Shown: positions 18,339 through 28,348, counted from the stretch's first letter. The stretch: 64,000 bases of DNA from Neoaquamicrobium sediminum (GCF_013240295.1 NZ_JABETK010000003.1:124001-188000); one strand, 5' to 3'. Program-made: numbers and translations. The notes: generated from the sequence alone by a model not told the origin.

Positions 18339-19315
18339 TGCCTGTCGTCTCACGTCTCTTTGCGAAGCTTGCCGGGATTGTCTTCACGATCCTGGTGATC
18401 GCCACGATCAACTTCCTCCTCATTCATTCGACGCCCGGCGACCCTGCGCTGGTGATCGCGGGGCAGTCAGGTGCGACGGATGCGAAGTTCATCGAGCAGG
18501 TCCGGGCGCAATACGGGCTCGACCAGCCGTTCATCGTGCAGCTCGGCACCTATATCGGCAAGATCCTGCAGTTCGACCTTGGCTATTCGTACCGGCAGCA
18601 GACCGCGGTGAGCCAGCTCATTCTCGAGCGGCTCGGGCCGACGCTCCTTTTGACGCTTTCCGCATTCTTCCTCTCACTGATCGGCGGCGTTCTATTCGGA
18701 GCGCTGGCCGGCCAGCGCCAGGGCAAGTGGTCGGATCTCGTCATCTCGCTCTTGTCGCTGCTGCTTTACGCGACACCGGTATTCTGGCTCGGCCTGATGC
18801 TGGTGCTGATCTTCTCGATCCAGCTCGAGTGGCTGCCGGCCTTCGGCTATGCTGGCATCCGTGCAGCGAGCTTCGGTCCGATCGAATACGCACTCGACGT
18901 CGCGCGTCACCTGATCCTTCCCGTGATCACGCTCGCTGCGATCTACATGGCCGTCTATACACGCCTGATGCGGTCCTCGCTGATCGAGGTTTCGCACGAA
19001 GACCATGTGCGCACCGCCCGCGCGAAGGGTCTGAGCGAGCCGCAGATCCTGTCGCGGCATATGCTGCGCAACGCCGCTGTGCCGGTGGTGACCTTCGCCG
19101 GCATGCAGGCGGGCGCGCTGATCGGCGGCGCTGTGGTCGTCGAAACCGTGTTCTCCTGGCCCGGTCTCGGCCGGCTCACCTATGACGCGGTCACCGCGCG
19201 AGACTACCCAGTCCTTCTCGGCCTCTTCCTGATCATGTCGATCCTAGTGATCGCGACCAATCTGTTAAGCGACTTTCTGCACCGGCTCATCGATCCCCGC
19301 ATCAAAGGCCGATAG
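18338..19315 (+). CDS. ABC transporter permease (DppB type)
   Basis: A 325-residue inner-membrane permease with about six helices. The family opening (TPGDPALVI preceded by a hydrophobic helix) and the EAA-loop region (EDHVRTARAKGLSEPQIL followed by HMLRNAAVPVV) contact the ATPase. Start and stop are coupled: TGATG with the M20 gene, and 8 bases before the next permease. Confidence 0.93.
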   Translation: MPVVSRLFAKLAGIVFTILVIATINFLLIHSTPGDPALVIAGQSGATDAKFIEQVRAQYGLDQPFIVQLGTYIGKILQFDLGYSYRQQTAVSQLILERLGPTLLLTLSAFFLSLIGGVLFGALAGQRQGKWSDLVISLLSLLLYATPVFWLGLMLVLIFSIQLEWLPAFGYAGIRAASFGPIEYALDVARHLILPVITLAAIYMAVYTRLMRSSLIEVSHEDHVRTARAKGLSEPQILSRHMLRNAAVPVVTFAGMQAGALIGGAVVVETVFSWPGLGRLTYDAVTARDYPVLLGLFLIMSILVIATNLLSDFLHRLIDPRIKGR

Positions 19316-19323
19316 GAGCTGTC

Positions 19324-20154
19324 ATGCAGGATTTCATGCGTACCTTCCTCCGTCGGCCGGCCGGCAGTGTCGGCCTGCTGCTCCTCGCTTTGGTCTGCCT
19401 CCTCGCCGTCCTTGCGCCGCTACTCTATCCGGCCTCGCCATGGGAGATGGTGGGCATTCCCTTCAGCCGGCCTGGCGAGAATGACATGCTGCTGGGCAGC
19501 GATACGCTCGGGCGCGACGTCGCATCTGGCATAGCCCATGGGGCACGCGTCTCCATCCTGATCGGCCTTGCCTCGACGCTGACGGCGCTTTGCATCGGCG
19601 TCCCGCTCGGCTGCATCGCGGGCTATGCAGGTGGCGCAGTCGACAGCGCTATCGTGCGGCTCACCGAGATTTTCCAGACGATCCCGAGCTTCGTGCTGGC
19701 AATTCTCTTCGTTGCAATACTCACCCCGTCAATCGGCACGATTATCCTGGCGATCGGGCTCGTGAGCTGGCCCCCGCTGGCGCGGCTGACGCGCGCGCAG
19801 GTGAAGACTGTCTCCCAGCGAGAGTTCGTTCAGGCCGCGCGGTGCCAGGGCCAGTCGACCCTTTCGATCGTGCTGCGCCATGTCCTGCCCAACGCCGTGT
19901 CACCGATCATCGTGGCGGGATCGCTGACGGTTGCGGCCGCAATCCTCATCGAGGCGGCACTCTCCTTCATGGGGCTAGGTGACCCCAATTTCATGAGCTG
20001 GGGCTACATGGTCGGCGCCGGCCGCACCGTGATCCGGCAGGCATGGTGGATGAGCGTTTTTCCGGGCATCGCAATCCTGCTGACGGTCGTGGCGATCAAC
20101 CTCGTGGGCGAAGCCCTCAACGACACGCTGAACCCGAGGATTTCCCGAGCATGA
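19324..20154 (+). CDS. ABC transporter permease (DppC type)
   Basis: A 276-residue second permease subunit. The DppC-type N terminus leads to LLGSDTLGRDVASGIAHGAR, and the EAA loop reads EFVQAARCQGQSTLSIVLRH. A GGAGCT ribosome site precedes 19324. The stop overlaps the ATPase start in ATGA at 20151-20154. Confidence 0.93.
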   Translation: MQDFMRTFLRRPAGSVGLLLLALVCLLAVLAPLLYPASPWEMVGIPFSRPGENDMLLGSDTLGRDVASGIAHGARVSILIGLASTLTALCIGVPLGCIAGYAGGAVDSAIVRLTEIFQTIPSFVLAILFVAILTPSIGTIILAIGLVSWPPLARLTRAQVKTVSQREFVQAARCQGQSTLSIVLRHVLPNAVSPIIVAGSLTVAAAILIEAALSFMGLGDPNFMSWGYMVGAGRTVIRQAWWMSVFPGIAILLTVVAINLVGEALNDTLNPRISRA

Positions 20155-21778
20155 CCACGCCTTTGCTTGCCATCGAGAACCTCGTCCTCGGCCTGCCGCA
20201 GGGAGCAGACCGCAGCCGCGCCGTCGACGGGATCAGCCTGACGGTAGACCGCAACGAGATTGTCTGCCTCGTGGGTGAAAGTGGCTCGGGCAAGTCGATG
20301 ACTGCGCATGCGATCCTCGGGCTCCTTCCTTCGAAGGTGGAGGCGCTGCAGGGCGAGATACGGCTCGGCGGCCGCAACCTCATTGGCCTGGCGCCTCGCG
20401 ATATGCGTGCGCTGCGCGGCAGCAGCATCGCGATGATCTTTCAGGAACCGCTGACCGCTCTCAACCCGCTGGCGAAGGTCGGGCACCAGGTTGCCGAGGC
20501 GATCAGTATTCATGGCCGCATTGCCGACCGCGATGTCTCGGCCCGCGTCACCGAGCTCTTCGACCAGGTCGGGCTGCCCGACCCGGCGTCGATAGGGGCA
20601 GCCTATCCGTTTCAGCTTTCCGGCGGGCAGCGCCAACGCGTGATGATCGCTATGGCGCTCGCTAACGATCCGCAGCTCCTGATCGCCGACGAGCCTACCA
20701 CCGCGCTCGACGTGACGACGCAGCGGCAGATTCTCGACCTCATCCTGAGCCTCCAGAAGAAGCGCGACATGGGAGTGCTGTTCATAACCCATGATATCGG
20801 GGTGGTGGCAGACATTGCCGATCGTGTGGTCGTGCTGCGCCATGGCAAGGTGGTGGAAGAGGGGCTGCCGCGGCGGTGCTCGATCGCCCGCAGACCGACT
20901 ACACCCGCGACCTGCTCGACGCCGTGCCCGGCCGCGGAACCGTCCGCCCTGCCGCGGACGAGCGCGAAGCACTCCTGGAAATCAAGGACCTGCGGAAGGT
21001 CTTCACTTCGCGGCAGAGTTTCTTTGCCGAGCCGCGCCGCGTCGTCGCGGCGGACAGCATTAACCTTGAGCTCACGCGCGGCGACACGCTGGCTGTGGTG
21101 GGAGAGAGCGGATCGGGCAAGTCGACGCTCGCACGAATGGTGCTGCGCCTGATCGAGCCGGACGGTGGCACGATCCGCTTCGACGGCGCTGCGGTGCGCG
21201 AAATGAAAGGCGAGACGCTGCGCCAGTTCCGGCGCAGGGTGCAGATCGTCTTCCAGGATCCTTACGCTTCGCTTGATCCGCGGCTGAAGATCGGGGAGAG
21301 CATCGTACGCGGGCCCATGGCGTTCGGCGCTTCCCGCGCCGAGGCGGTGGCGATCGCCACACGCTGGCTGGAGAAGGTGGGTCTTGGCGCCCACGCACTC
21401 AATCGTTTTCCGCACGAGTTTTCCGGCGGCCAGCGTCAGCGCATCTGCATCGCCCGCGCGCTGGCGCTCGATCCCGTGTGCCTGATCGCCGATGAGGCCG
21501 TCTCAGCGTTGGATGTCTCGGTGCAGGCGCAGGTGCTGAAGCTGCTGTCCGACCTCAAGGCCGAGATCGGGCTGAGCATGCTTTTCATCACGCATGACCT
21601 GCGCGTGGCGCGCGAAATCGCCGACAAGATCGTTGTGATGCAGAACGGCCGTATCGTTGAGCAGGCGCCTGCGGCCGACCTCTTCGACGCACCGCGCGCG
21701 GACTACACGCGGCGACTGCTGGATGCGGTTCCGGGTCGCGACTTCTTCGTGCGGCGTGCCCTGGCAGACGCCGTCTGA
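20151..21778 (+). pseudogene. Fused DppD-DppF ABC ATPase, frameshifted in the middle
   Basis: Two ATP-binding cassettes in one gene, as in GsiA-like peptide transporters. Cassette 1 has Walker A GESGSGKSM, signature LSGGQRQRV and Walker B LLIADEPTTALD. Cassette 2 has GESGSGKST, FSGGQRQRI and LIADEAVSALD. The frame breaks between them at the four-G run 20861-20864; one more G joins VVEEG to AAVLDRPQTDYTRDLL and makes a ~540-aa protein. Both halves are otherwise perfect, which favours an under-called homopolymer. Cassette 2 has Ala instead of Pro in its Walker B DEA segment. Confidence 0.88.
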
Positions 21779-21790
21779 CGGATCAAGAGC

Positions 21791-23773
21791 ATGGACGACC
21801 GCACGCGTTCCTTCATCGAAAAGTCGACGCTCCTTTTCATCGCCTCGCGCAATGCAACCGGCGGCATGGACGTCTCGCCACGCGGCGGCCAGCCCTGCGT
21901 GGTGCGGATCGCGGACGATGGCCGCCTTTTCCTTCCCGATTATATCGGCAACCGCCGGCTCGACACGATCGGCAATGTGCTCAGCAATCCCGACGTGGCG
22001 CTGATCCTGCTCAACCGGCGGTCCGACGAATATCTGCGGATTGCCGCGCGCGCTACGGTTTCGCGAGAGCCGCTGGACATCGCTGCTTTTCCAGCAGATG
22101 AGAATCGTCCGCTGAGCGTCATGGTCCTGACGCCGGATCGGATGGAGTTCGTGTCAACCAAGGCGTTCGCAAAGAGCGGGTTCTGGATCGACCCGGCGGA
22201 CAGGAAACCGCCCCTCGACGTTCTCGACATCTACGACAGCGATGGCCGTTGGCAGGCGGAGAGCGGACGCAAGCCCGTTCTCTACGACGCTGCTGCCGAA
22301 AGCCGCCTGACCGACGTAGGTCTGCGCGAGACTTACGGAACGCCCAGCCCGCTGGTGCAGACGAAGGCCTATGGCACTGCCGGACCGGGTTTCATGGGCT
22401 TCATCGACGCCGCCCGGTTCATCGTACTCGCGCGGGAGAACGATACGGGAGAGATCCTACTCGAACTGGCGGCCGGTCCGCTTCGGCCCGATCCCGGCAC
22501 GAACCGGCAGTCCTTCCTCATCGACGTCGAACCCGACATGTCCGCTGCGCCGCACTCCGCCGAGTTCGCGCTGCTTGGTGTCGAGCCAGGACGTGCCGAC
22601 ATCATCCGCATCAACGGCGCCTATCGGGAGGTTGGTGCTGAAGTTGGCGGGCAGCGCCGGCTCGCTCTGCATCCGGAGGAGATATACTTCCATTGCCCCG
22701 CCGCCTTCTCGCGGTCGCGGATCTGGACGGACTCCCGCCCGATTGCCTGGAGCGGGCGGCGCAGCTTTACCTGCGTGACAAGGACACGGGAAAGCCCGGA
22801 TGTTGTCTCGTTGGTGCTGCAGCCGCGCGACGGCGCCCCCGTCGGCGACGTGTTACCTGGCCAATATGTGAATGTTTCGCTGCCGTATGACGATCACCCG
22901 ACGCCACGCCGCCGGTCCTACTCGATCTCTGGTGTCCCCGACGCACGGTCGTTGCGCATCTCCGTGCGGCGCGTCGGCAATGACGGGGTCTCTGCGCTGC
23001 TCCATGAAGCGGTCGCGGCGGGCGATGAGTTGCTAGTCGGGCCACCGGCTGGGCAATTCGTCCTCGACAGCGCACCGCTACGCCCGGTTGTGCTGGTCAG
23101 CGCCGGCGTTGGCATCACACCGCTGCTGCCGATGGCCGAGCAATTGGCACAAGAGGCCTCAAGGCGCGACGTCTGGTTCGTGCATGCAGCGCGCGACGCA
23201 CGGCACCACCTGTTTGCTGAAGAGACGCGGCGTATCGCAGCCGCCAATCCGCGTATCAGACTGCTGACTGCCTACTCCCGACCCCAGACCGGCGACAGCT
23301 GCCATCATCGGGGCCGCCTCGATGCCGAAGCGCTCGCGGCGCATGTCCCCGTCGCCGACGCCGATTTCTACATCTGCGGCCCCGCCGCCTTCATGGAATC
23401 GCTGAAACAGGGGTTGATCGAATGCGGGGTCGCGCCGGAGAGTATCAGGATGGAGGCGTTCGAGCAAAAGCAGGACGGCGGCCTATTCGCCTCCGCTGGC
23501 GTCCCTAACGAAGGGGGCCCATGCAGCGTGACCTTTGCCCGCTCCCAAAAAGACGTGACTTGGCAGCCCGAAAGCGGCTCGCTGCTCGACCTGGCCTTGG
23601 CCAATGGCGTCGATGTCCCGTATTCCTGCCGCAACGGCGAATGCCAGTCCTGCGCGCAACGCGTCGTCAGCGGAGGCGCTTTCTATCCGGCGGGCGATGA
23701 GCCGCTGCTTCCTCGTGGCCAGGTGCTGCTGTGCCAGGCGATCCCGCGCGGCGACATCGTCATCGATTGTTGA
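21791..23773 (+). CDS. PNPOx-like / ferredoxin reductase / [2Fe-2S] fusion oxidoreductase
   Basis: A 660-residue three-part protein. Residues ~1-165 are a pyridoxamine-phosphate-oxidase-like flavin fold (STLLFIASRNATGG ... LPDYIGNRRLDTIGNVL). Residues ~170-320 are less clear and may be a second such domain. Residues ~325-570 are an FNR-type reductase with FAD motif RRRSYSISG and the NAD segment SAGVGITPLLPM. The C-terminal ferredoxin has Cys at 613, 618, 621 and 648 (CX4CX2CX26C). Electrons would run NAD(P)H to FAD to Fe-S, with the N-terminal flavin domain as a possible partner. It starts 12 bases after the ABC ATPase, so it is co-transcribed with an uptake system. Confidence 0.85.
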   Translation: MDDRTRSFIEKSTLLFIASRNATGGMDVSPRGGQPCVVRIADDGRLFLPDYIGNRRLDTIGNVLSNPDVALILLNRRSDEYLRIAARATVSREPLDIAAFPADENRPLSVMVLTPDRMEFVSTKAFAKSGFWIDPADRKPPLDVLDIYDSDGRWQAESGRKPVLYDAAAESRLTDVGLRETYGTPSPLVQTKAYGTAGPGFMGFIDAARFIVLARENDTGEILLELAAGPLRPDPGTNRQSFLIDVEPDMSAAPHSAEFALLGVEPGRADIIRINGAYREVGAEVGGQRRLALHPEEIYFHCPAAFSRSRIWTDSRPIAWSGRRSFTCVTRTRESPDVVSLVLQPRDGAPVGDVLPGQYVNVSLPYDDHPTPRRRSYSISGVPDARSLRISVRRVGNDGVSALLHEAVAAGDELLVGPPAGQFVLDSAPLRPVVLVSAGVGITPLLPMAEQLAQEASRRDVWFVHAARDARHHLFAEETRRIAAANPRIRLLTAYSRPQTGDSCHHRGRLDAEALAAHVPVADADFYICGPAAFMESLKQGLIECGVAPESIRMEAFEQKQDGGLFASAGVPNEGGPCSVTFARSQKDVTWQPESGSLLDLALANGVDVPYSCRNGECQSCAQRVVSGGAFYPAGDEPLLPRGQVLLCQAIPRGDIVIDC

Positions 23774-23937
23774 GTAGGTCCGCGGGGCAGGAGTGATGAA
23801 TCAACATTGCGCGTGCCGCAGGCTATGTTCCGCAGACATTGTCGCGCGAGCCTTGGAATTCCTAACCTTGCAAGGCAAGAAGCGCGCTTCCGGTGCATGA
23901 GCGGCGGGAGCGTCTTTGCGAAACAGGGAGGAACATT

Positions 23938-25170
23938 GTGCAACATCGCAAGCTCGCAACAGTCTGCACCACCACCATGATCGCCGCTGCGGCCTTTGCC
24001 GGCACGAGCGCTTTCGCGCAAGACGCGCAAATCTCCGACGGCGTCGTGCGTGTCGGCTTCATCGAGGATATGTCCGGCGTCTATGCCGATATCACCGGCA
24101 TGGGCGCGGTGACCGCCGCACAGATGGCGGTCGAGGAGTTCGGTGGTAGCGTGCTCGGAATGCCGGTCGAGATCGTGTCGGCCGACCACCAGAACAAGCC
24201 CGACATCGCCGGCGCAATTGCGCGCAAATGGTTCGACGAGGACAAGGTCGATGCTATTCTCGACGTTGCCAGTTCTTCGCCGGCGCTCTCGGTGTTGGCG
24301 ATTGCCCGGGAGAAGGAGAAGATCCTGACGCTGAGCTCGCCGGGCTCGCTGCGGATCACCAACGAGGACTGTGGGCCCTACGTCGTTCACTGGGCCTACG
24401 ACACCCATGCGATCGCCCACAGCACGAGCAAGGCTCTCGTGGAGCAGGGTTTCGACAGCTGGTATTTCGTCGTCGCCGACTATGCCTTCGGCCACAGCCT
24501 CGAAAAGGACACGTCCGAGGTGGTGAAAGCGGCCGGTGGCGAGGTCCTGGGAAGCACGCGCCTGCCCGTCGGAACCACCGATTTCGCCTCCGCGCTGCTG
24601 ACCGCACAGAGCTCGGGAGCCGAGGTGGTCGCGCTGGCGAATGCTGGCAGCGACGCGATCAACTCGATCAAGCAGGCGGCTCAGTTCGGGCTCACGCAGG
24701 CCGGCCAGAAGCTCGCAACTCTCGCTGGCTTCATCAACGACGTGCATGGGCTCGGACTGGAGCAGGCGCAGGGCCTCACAGTAACAGAGGCGAGCTACTG
24801 GGATCTCAACGACGAGACGCGGGCGTGGTCTCAGCGCTTCTTCGAGGAGATGAACGCGATGCCCAACATGCTGCAAACCGGCACCTATTCGTCTGTGCTT
24901 CACTATCTCAGGGCCGTCGAGGCCGCTGGAACCGACGAGACAGAGGCGGTGATGTCGAAGATGCGCGAGATGGCAGTCAACGACGTCTTCTACAAAAACG
25001 GGACTATCCGCGAGGACGGACGCATGATGCACGACATGTATCTATTCGAGGTCAAGAAGCCTGAGGAGTCGAAAGGGCAGTGGGACTACTACAAGCTGCT
25101 CGCGACTGTTCCTGCGGAAGAAGCGTTTCAGCCGCTAGACAAATCGGCCTGTTCGCTCGTCTCGAACTGA
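23938..25170 (+). CDS. ABC transporter substrate-binding protein, branched-chain amino acid type
   Basis: A 410-residue periplasmic binding protein of the LivJ/Peripla_BP_6 type. The GTG at 23938 follows GGGAGGAACATT, and a signal peptide ends TSAFAQDAQ. The mature start VRVGFIEDMSGVYADITG and the core WYFVVADYAFGHSLEKDT are family-typical; such proteins in degradation islands often bind aromatic or organic acids rather than amino acids. No cognate permease or ATPase genes are adjacent, so it is either an orphan or works with a system elsewhere. It is convergent with the crotonase gene. Confidence 0.9.
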   Translation: MQHRKLATVCTTTMIAAAAFAGTSAFAQDAQISDGVVRVGFIEDMSGVYADITGMGAVTAAQMAVEEFGGSVLGMPVEIVSADHQNKPDIAGAIARKWFDEDKVDAILDVASSSPALSVLAIAREKEKILTLSSPGSLRITNEDCGPYVVHWAYDTHAIAHSTSKALVEQGFDSWYFVVADYAFGHSLEKDTSEVVKAAGGEVLGSTRLPVGTTDFASALLTAQSSGAEVVALANAGSDAINSIKQAAQFGLTQAGQKLATLAGFINDVHGLGLEQAQGLTVTEASYWDLNDETRAWSQRFFEEMNAMPNMLQTGTYSSVLHYLRAVEAAGTDETEAVMSKMREMAVNDVFYKNGTIREDGRMMHDMYLFEVKKPEESKGQWDYYKLLATVPAEEAFQPLDKSACSLVSN

Positions 25171-25176
25171 ACCTAA

Positions 25177-25200
25177 GGCCGCTTTTTTTTCAGCGCGGCC
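25177..25200. terminator. Hairpin with T-rich loop between convergent genes
   Basis: GGCCGC / GCGGCC arms enclose a loop that starts with eight T. It lies 7 bases after the binding-protein stop and 28 bases before the end of the convergent crotonase gene. Termination could occur on the T-run for plus-strand transcripts. Confidence 0.45.
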
Positions 25201-25228
25201 AGCACGAGCCGGCCGCCTTTCCTTGCGC

Positions 25229-26002
25229 TCATTTACTTTTCTTCGCATTTCCACTCGCCCGCGCTGCGAAGGCGGCGAGCCCATTGCGCGCATCCTCGCT
25301 GGTAAACGTCCGCTGGCCGAGCGCGGCTTCGCGCGCGAAGGCTTCCGTCCATGGCAGGTCCTGAAGCGTCAGCACCGCCTCCTTGATGGTCTGCACCGCT
25401 GTCGGGCTGAGTGCTGCGATCCGCGCCGCTGTCTCGTGGGCTATGACGTCCACGTCCTCAGCTGGAACGGCCTGGTTGACGACACCGCGCGTGACAAGTT
25501 CGGCGGAAGAGAACCGGCGCGCCGAAAGCAGGATTTCCATGGCGTGGGCATAACCGATCTGTCGGACGAGCCGCACCAAGGTGCCGCCGGCCGGCACGAA
25601 ACCGTGGATCGGCTCTGGAAGTTGGAACTGCGCGTCTTCTGCGGCAATGCGGATGTCGGTCGCCAGCATGATCTCGAAACCGCCGCCCAGGCATAGCCCG
25701 CGCACCGCGCAGACGACCGGCTTGTAGAAATCCATGTTCTTCAGATGCGCAGGGTCCCAGGCGCTGATGTCGAAACGGCCGCTGGCCAGCGCGGGAATCG
25801 ATTCGGTCAGGTCCGCACCGACGCAGAACGCCCTGTCGCCGGTACCGGTCAGCACGACGGTTCGTATGTCGGCATCGTCGCGCGCCTCGGCGAAGGCAAG
25901 GCCGAGATCTTCATACATCTGCAGCGACAGGGCATTGAGCTTGTCGGGCCGGTTGATGGTGATGGTCGCGACGGGGCCGTTGCGGGTCAGGTCAATCGCC
26001 AT
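25229..26002 (-). CDS. Enoyl-CoA hydratase/isomerase (crotonase family)
   Basis: A 257-residue crotonase. The CoA-binding/oxyanion segment AFCVGADLTE and the block CLGGGFEIMLATDIRIA are present, with the two acidic residues of hydratases (Glu in GGGFE and Glu in FQLPEPIHGF), so hydration of an enoyl-CoA is chemically plausible. It is the last gene of a three-gene minus-strand set with a CoA-transferase and an HMG-CoA lyase. A 3-methylglutaconyl-CoA hydratase role is inferred from these neighbours, not from a specific motif. Confidence 0.88.
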   Translation of the reverse strand: MAIDLTRNGPVATITINRPDKLNALSLQMYEDLGLAFAEARDDADIRTVVLTGTGDRAFCVGADLTESIPALASGRFDISAWDPAHLKNMDFYKPVVCAVRGLCLGGGFEIMLATDIRIAAEDAQFQLPEPIHGFVPAGGTLVRLVRQIGYAHAMEILLSARRFSSAELVTRGVVNQAVPAEDVDVIAHETAARIAALSPTAVQTIKEAVLTLQDLPWTEAFAREAALGQRTFTSEDARNGLAAFAARASGNAKKSK

Positions 26003-26005
26003 GGC

Positions 26006-27247
26006 TCAGATCGCCCCGATCTCGGACAGCTTCTCGACCTCCTGTGGGGTGAGGCCGGCCAGGCGCGAATAGACGAAGCTGTTGTGCTCGCCCGGATTCG
26101 GCGCCTTCTCAGAAGGGTTGCCCGGCGTGTTGGACAACTTCACCGGCAGGCCGAACATGCGCACCAGTTTACCCGCCACCGGCACTTTGACGATCATCTC
26201 GCGAGCCGCGATGTGCGGGTCCTCGACAACCTCGGCGATCGTCTTGATGGCGCTGAGCGGAACCCGGTCGCCCGCAAGCTCTTCCAGTTCCGCCTTGGTG
26301 TAGACGCTGAACCAGCGTTCCAGGATCGGCTTGACGCGCCTGTCTGCAACGCGCGCGTCGAACCGCTTCTCCATCGTGTCGATCTCGGGATCGTCCGCGA
26401 GTTCTGGCTCGCCGAACATCTCGCAGGTGATCCGCCAGAATTTGTCGGTATAACCACCGAAGAACACGAAGCCGTCCTTGCAGGGGAATTGGCCGTAGGG
26501 ACGGACGAAGGGGTGGTCGTTGCCGAGCGGGGAGGCGACCTCACCACTGGTGGTGTAGCGGACCACTGCGTTCTCGGTCAGTGTCAGCACCGCGTCCTGC
26601 TGGGAGATATCTACGACCTGACCGCGACCGCTGTGCTCGGCTTCGCGCAGCGCGGCAAGCGTGCCGATCGCCGCATAAAGCGAGGCGGCGAGGTCGCCGA
26701 TAATCGTGCCGACCCGCACCGGCGGCATGTCGGGATAGCCGTTCATCGACCAGAGACCGCCGGTGGCCTGGCCGGTATTGTCGTAGGCAGGGCGCGAGGA
26801 GTTGGGACCCGTGCGCCCGAAGCCGCTGATTGCCGTATAGATCAGTCGCGGGTTCTCCTTGCGCAACACCTCGTACCCTAGGCCGAGCTTCTCCATCGTG
26901 CCTGGCCGGAAGTTCTCGACCAAGATGTCGGCACGTCGCACCAGTGTCTTCAGGAGCGCTTTGCCTTCTTCGGACTTCATGTTGAGCGTGATGCCCAGCT
27001 TGTTGCGGTTGAACTGCGTGAAGAAGGCGGAGAAGTCGCCATCGTCACCGTTGACGAAGGGTGGGAAGGTGCGAGCATAATCCGGGTCATCCGGGTGCTC
27101 GACCTTGATGACCGTCGCGCCGAGGTCGGCAAGCAACATCGAGCAGAAGGGACCCGCCACCACGCGCGTGATGTCGAGCACCGTTACGCCCTTGAGCGGG
27201 CCCGAGCCGGTGATGCCGCTGGCGGCGGCTGACTTGACGTCAGACAT
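26006..27247 (-). CDS. CaiB/BaiF family III CoA-transferase
   Basis: A 413-residue family III CoA-transferase that moves CoA between carboxylic acids through an aspartyl-CoA intermediate. The N-terminal KGVTVLDITRVVAGPFCSML and LGATVIKVEHPDDPDYAR are family hallmarks, and the catalytic Asp is probably the one in GTIIGDLAAS. The ribosome site GGGAGGACATCC precedes the ATG at 27247. It ends 3 bases before the crotonase start codon. The acid it activates is unknown; in this context a C5-C6 (di)carboxylic acid is likely. Confidence 0.92.
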   Translation of the reverse strand: MSDVKSAAASGITGSGPLKGVTVLDITRVVAGPFCSMLLADLGATVIKVEHPDDPDYARTFPPFVNGDDGDFSAFFTQFNRNKLGITLNMKSEEGKALLKTLVRRADILVENFRPGTMEKLGLGYEVLRKENPRLIYTAISGFGRTGPNSSRPAYDNTGQATGGLWSMNGYPDMPPVRVGTIIGDLAASLYAAIGTLAALREAEHSGRGQVVDISQQDAVLTLTENAVVRYTTSGEVASPLGNDHPFVRPYGQFPCKDGFVFFGGYTDKFWRITCEMFGEPELADDPEIDTMEKRFDARVADRRVKPILERWFSVYTKAELEELAGDRVPLSAIKTIAEVVEDPHIAAREMIVKVPVAGKLVRMFGLPVKLSNTPGNPSEKAPNPGEHNSFVYSRLAGLTPQEVEKLSEIGAI

Positions 27248-27338
27248 GGATGTCCTCCCTGTTTGGAATTGTTCGCCATCTCTCTCGGATGAACAATGTC
27301 GCCGTGCTACACCGCCGGGCTTGAGCGAGATAGGTTCT

Positions 27339-28253
27339 TCATAAGGCGCTATGCTGTTTCGCGCTCACGGCCAGCGCCCGGGCCACCTTCGACGCGGTCG
27401 CCCGTCCGAGATGGCGCGATATGAAGTCTCCGGCCGCCGCCACAGCACTGACGTCGATGCCCGTCTCCATGCCAAGCCCGTCAAGCATATAGACGAGATC
27501 TTCGGTAGCGACGTTGCCGGACGCTCCAGGCGCATAGGGACAGCCGCCAAGCCCGGCAACTGAACTGTCAATCGTCCTGACCCCATCGTCCAGGCAAGCG
27601 AGAATGTTCGCGAGCGCCTGGCCGCGCGTGTCGTGGAAATGAACCGCCAGGCTGTCGATCGGTAACTCGACCGCCGCAGCCCGGACCATGGCGCTTGCCT
27701 CGCGCGGCGTGCCGATGCCGATGGTGTCTCCAAGCGATATCTCACGACATCCGAGTGCTGAGAGACGGCGCGAAACGTCCACGACCGACCGCACCGACAC
27801 CTTACCTTCATAAGGGCAGCCGAGGACGCAGGACACGTAGCCGCGCACCGGGATCGAGCGGGCCTGCGCCAGCTCCATCACGGGCAAGAAGCGGTCAAGG
27901 CTTTCGTCGATCGAACAGTTGATGTTGCGCTGCGAGAACGTTTCGGATGCCGAGGCAAAGACAGCTAACTCCTGTATGGGAAGCTCGACGGCCTCCAAGG
28001 CGCCTTGCTCATTGGGAACAAGCACGCCGTAGATGACCTCGTCGAACCGGGGGAGCGAGCGCAACAGCTCTGCCGTGCCGGCCATCTGAGGAATCCGCCG
28101 GGGCGACACGAAACTTCCGACCTCGATACTGCGGAGCCCGGCTTGCGCCAGCTGCCTGACGAGCTCGATACGCACCTCGACCGGAACCGCAGTCGGCTCG
28201 TTCTGTAGGCCGTCGCGTGGTCCTACCTCCACGATCGTGACATGCTCCGCCAT
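27339..28253 (-). CDS. Hydroxymethylglutaryl-CoA lyase family protein
   Basis: A 304-residue HMGL-like TIM-barrel lyase; HMG-CoA lyase splits HMG-CoA to acetoacetate and acetyl-CoA. The substrate/metal motif VEVGPRDGLQNE, metal His pair HFHDTRGQALAN and the signature loop GLGGCPYAPGASGNVATED with its Cys are intact. The start at 28253 is chosen for GAGAGGACCG directly upstream. It is first in the minus-strand set and divergent from the GAF-PucR regulator across a 174-bp region with a dyad. Confidence 0.92.
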   Translation of the reverse strand: MAEHVTIVEVGPRDGLQNEPTAVPVEVRIELVRQLAQAGLRSIEVGSFVSPRRIPQMAGTAELLRSLPRFDEVIYGVLVPNEQGALEAVELPIQELAVFASASETFSQRNINCSIDESLDRFLPVMELAQARSIPVRGYVSCVLGCPYEGKVSVRSVVDVSRRLSALGCREISLGDTIGIGTPREASAMVRAAAVELPIDSLAVHFHDTRGQALANILACLDDGVRTIDSSVAGLGGCPYAPGASGNVATEDLVYMLDGLGMETGIDVSAVAAAGDFISRHLGRATASKVARALAVSAKQHSAL

Positions 28254-28348
28254 CGGTCCTCTCTTCCCGCCAAAGCGTGACGATCCGGAACAGTAGCAAT
28301 CGCGTGGATACCCAATGAATATGGGTCGCGCACATGATAGACGCCGAA

